Positions 63,796 through 64,000 of a stretch of 64,000 bases of DNA are shown in pieces. The DNA comes from Naasia aerilata. Its GTDB lineage: Bacteria > Actinomycetota > Actinomycetes > Actinomycetales > Microbacteriaceae. The notes under the pieces were generated by a model. It did no database searches. It was not told the DNA's origin and saw only the letters and a program-made list of their open reading frames with translations. The stretch spans positions 1,674,001 to 1,738,000 of the forward strand of contig NZ_AP027731.1 in the NCBI RefSeq assembly GCF_030296595.1, written 5' to 3'. How positions within the stretch are numbered: the first letter of the stretch is position 1; the number at the start of each line of letters is the position of its first letter. The position numbers were made by a program, and so were the translations under genes.

Positions 63796-63879
63796 GACCG
63801 AATCACGGAGATTCCGGGGCGCCGCGACCTGTCCGAGCCGATCCGGGTCCCTCGCTCGCGAGGTCTCCGTGATTCGGTC
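63796..63879. repeat. Palindromic repeat family A, copy 2
   Basis: Perfect 16-bp arms GACCGAATCACGGAGA (63796-63811) and TCTCCGTGATTCGGTC (63864-63879), located between MoxR and DUF58. Outer length equals copy 1 at 23936 (84 bases). Confidence 0.75.
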
Positions 63880-63916
63880 AGGACTCCGTGGCGGAGGGGA
63901 GCAGAGCAGTCGGGCA

Positions 63917-64000
63917 TCAGATGGGGACCTGGACCTGAGCGAGGATCGAGCGGAGGATCGCGTCGACCGAGACGCCCTCGAGCTCGGCCTCGGGGCGGAG
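63917..64000 (-). CDS. MoxR-family AAA+ ATPase, C-terminal end
   Basis: Only the last 27 residues are in the window (LRPEAELEGVSVDAILRSIL, then AQVQVPI). This ending is typical for MoxR ATPases placed before DUF58 genes. The rest lies beyond the window. Confidence 0.7.
   Translation of the reverse strand, partial: LRPEAELEGVSVDAILRSILAQVQVPI

Overview
The window is high-GC DNA from an actinobacterium, most likely a member of the Microbacteriaceae. The call rests on a WhiB2-type regulator next to a large family-2 glycosyltransferase, a DUF5719-type protein, a metallopeptidase-family protein, a DUF3499 protein and ahcY, followed by RDD / SpoIIM / DUF58 / MoxR genes. Many GTG starts and several GTGA or ATGA gene overlaps agree with this. 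I cannot name the genus. I found no rRNA, tRNA, CRISPR array, insertion sequence or prophage.

Layout. 1-10,950: secreted or membrane-anchored surface proteins, namely a large LamG/PKD protein and four paralogous parallel beta-helix proteins. 11,300-22,400: an exopolysaccharide block with two glycosyltransferases, a TagD-like cytidylyltransferase, an O-antigen-ligase-like membrane protein, UDP-glucose 6-dehydrogenase, a HAD phosphatase, a VanZ protein and a double-domain GDP-mannose dehydratase. 22,600-33,400: mixed housekeeping and small genes (CYTH, epimerase, VOC, phosphoesterase lipoprotein, methyltransferase, RraA-like, SGNH lipoprotein, acyl-CoA dehydrogenase, manA). 33,800-45,300: two very large CotH-kinase surface proteins and a secreted metallophosphoesterase. 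45,400-53,900: GlxA-type regulator, galE, whiB2 and its conserved neighbours. 54,200-64,000: ahcY, GNAT, a MarR-MFS pair, RDD, SpoIIM, a TetR-ABC exporter set, DUF58 and the end of a MoxR ATPase.

Most interesting signal. The 5' leaders of at least seven genes in the surface-polysaccharide part carry short hairpins, often in tandem. Their loops share a TACCCG/A core while their stems differ from copy to copy. In three genes a plausible -10 box places the transcription start at the 5' edge of the first hairpin, and in two genes the start codon lies inside the last hairpin. The genes served are the LamG protein, one beta-helix protein, the cytidylyltransferase, UDP-glucose dehydrogenase, a small membrane protein and both CotH proteins. 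This looks like an RNA-level control element for a cell-surface regulon; I do not recognise it as a described family.

Data quality. Fourteen genes are broken by 18 one-base frameshifts, mostly a missing base in a G or C run, nine of them at runs of exactly five. The genes are otherwise full length and conserved, so I read these as sequencing errors. I give each such gene its full span.

Many inter-operon gaps hold long inverted repeats that fall into recurring sequence families, probably terminators or REP-like palindromes.
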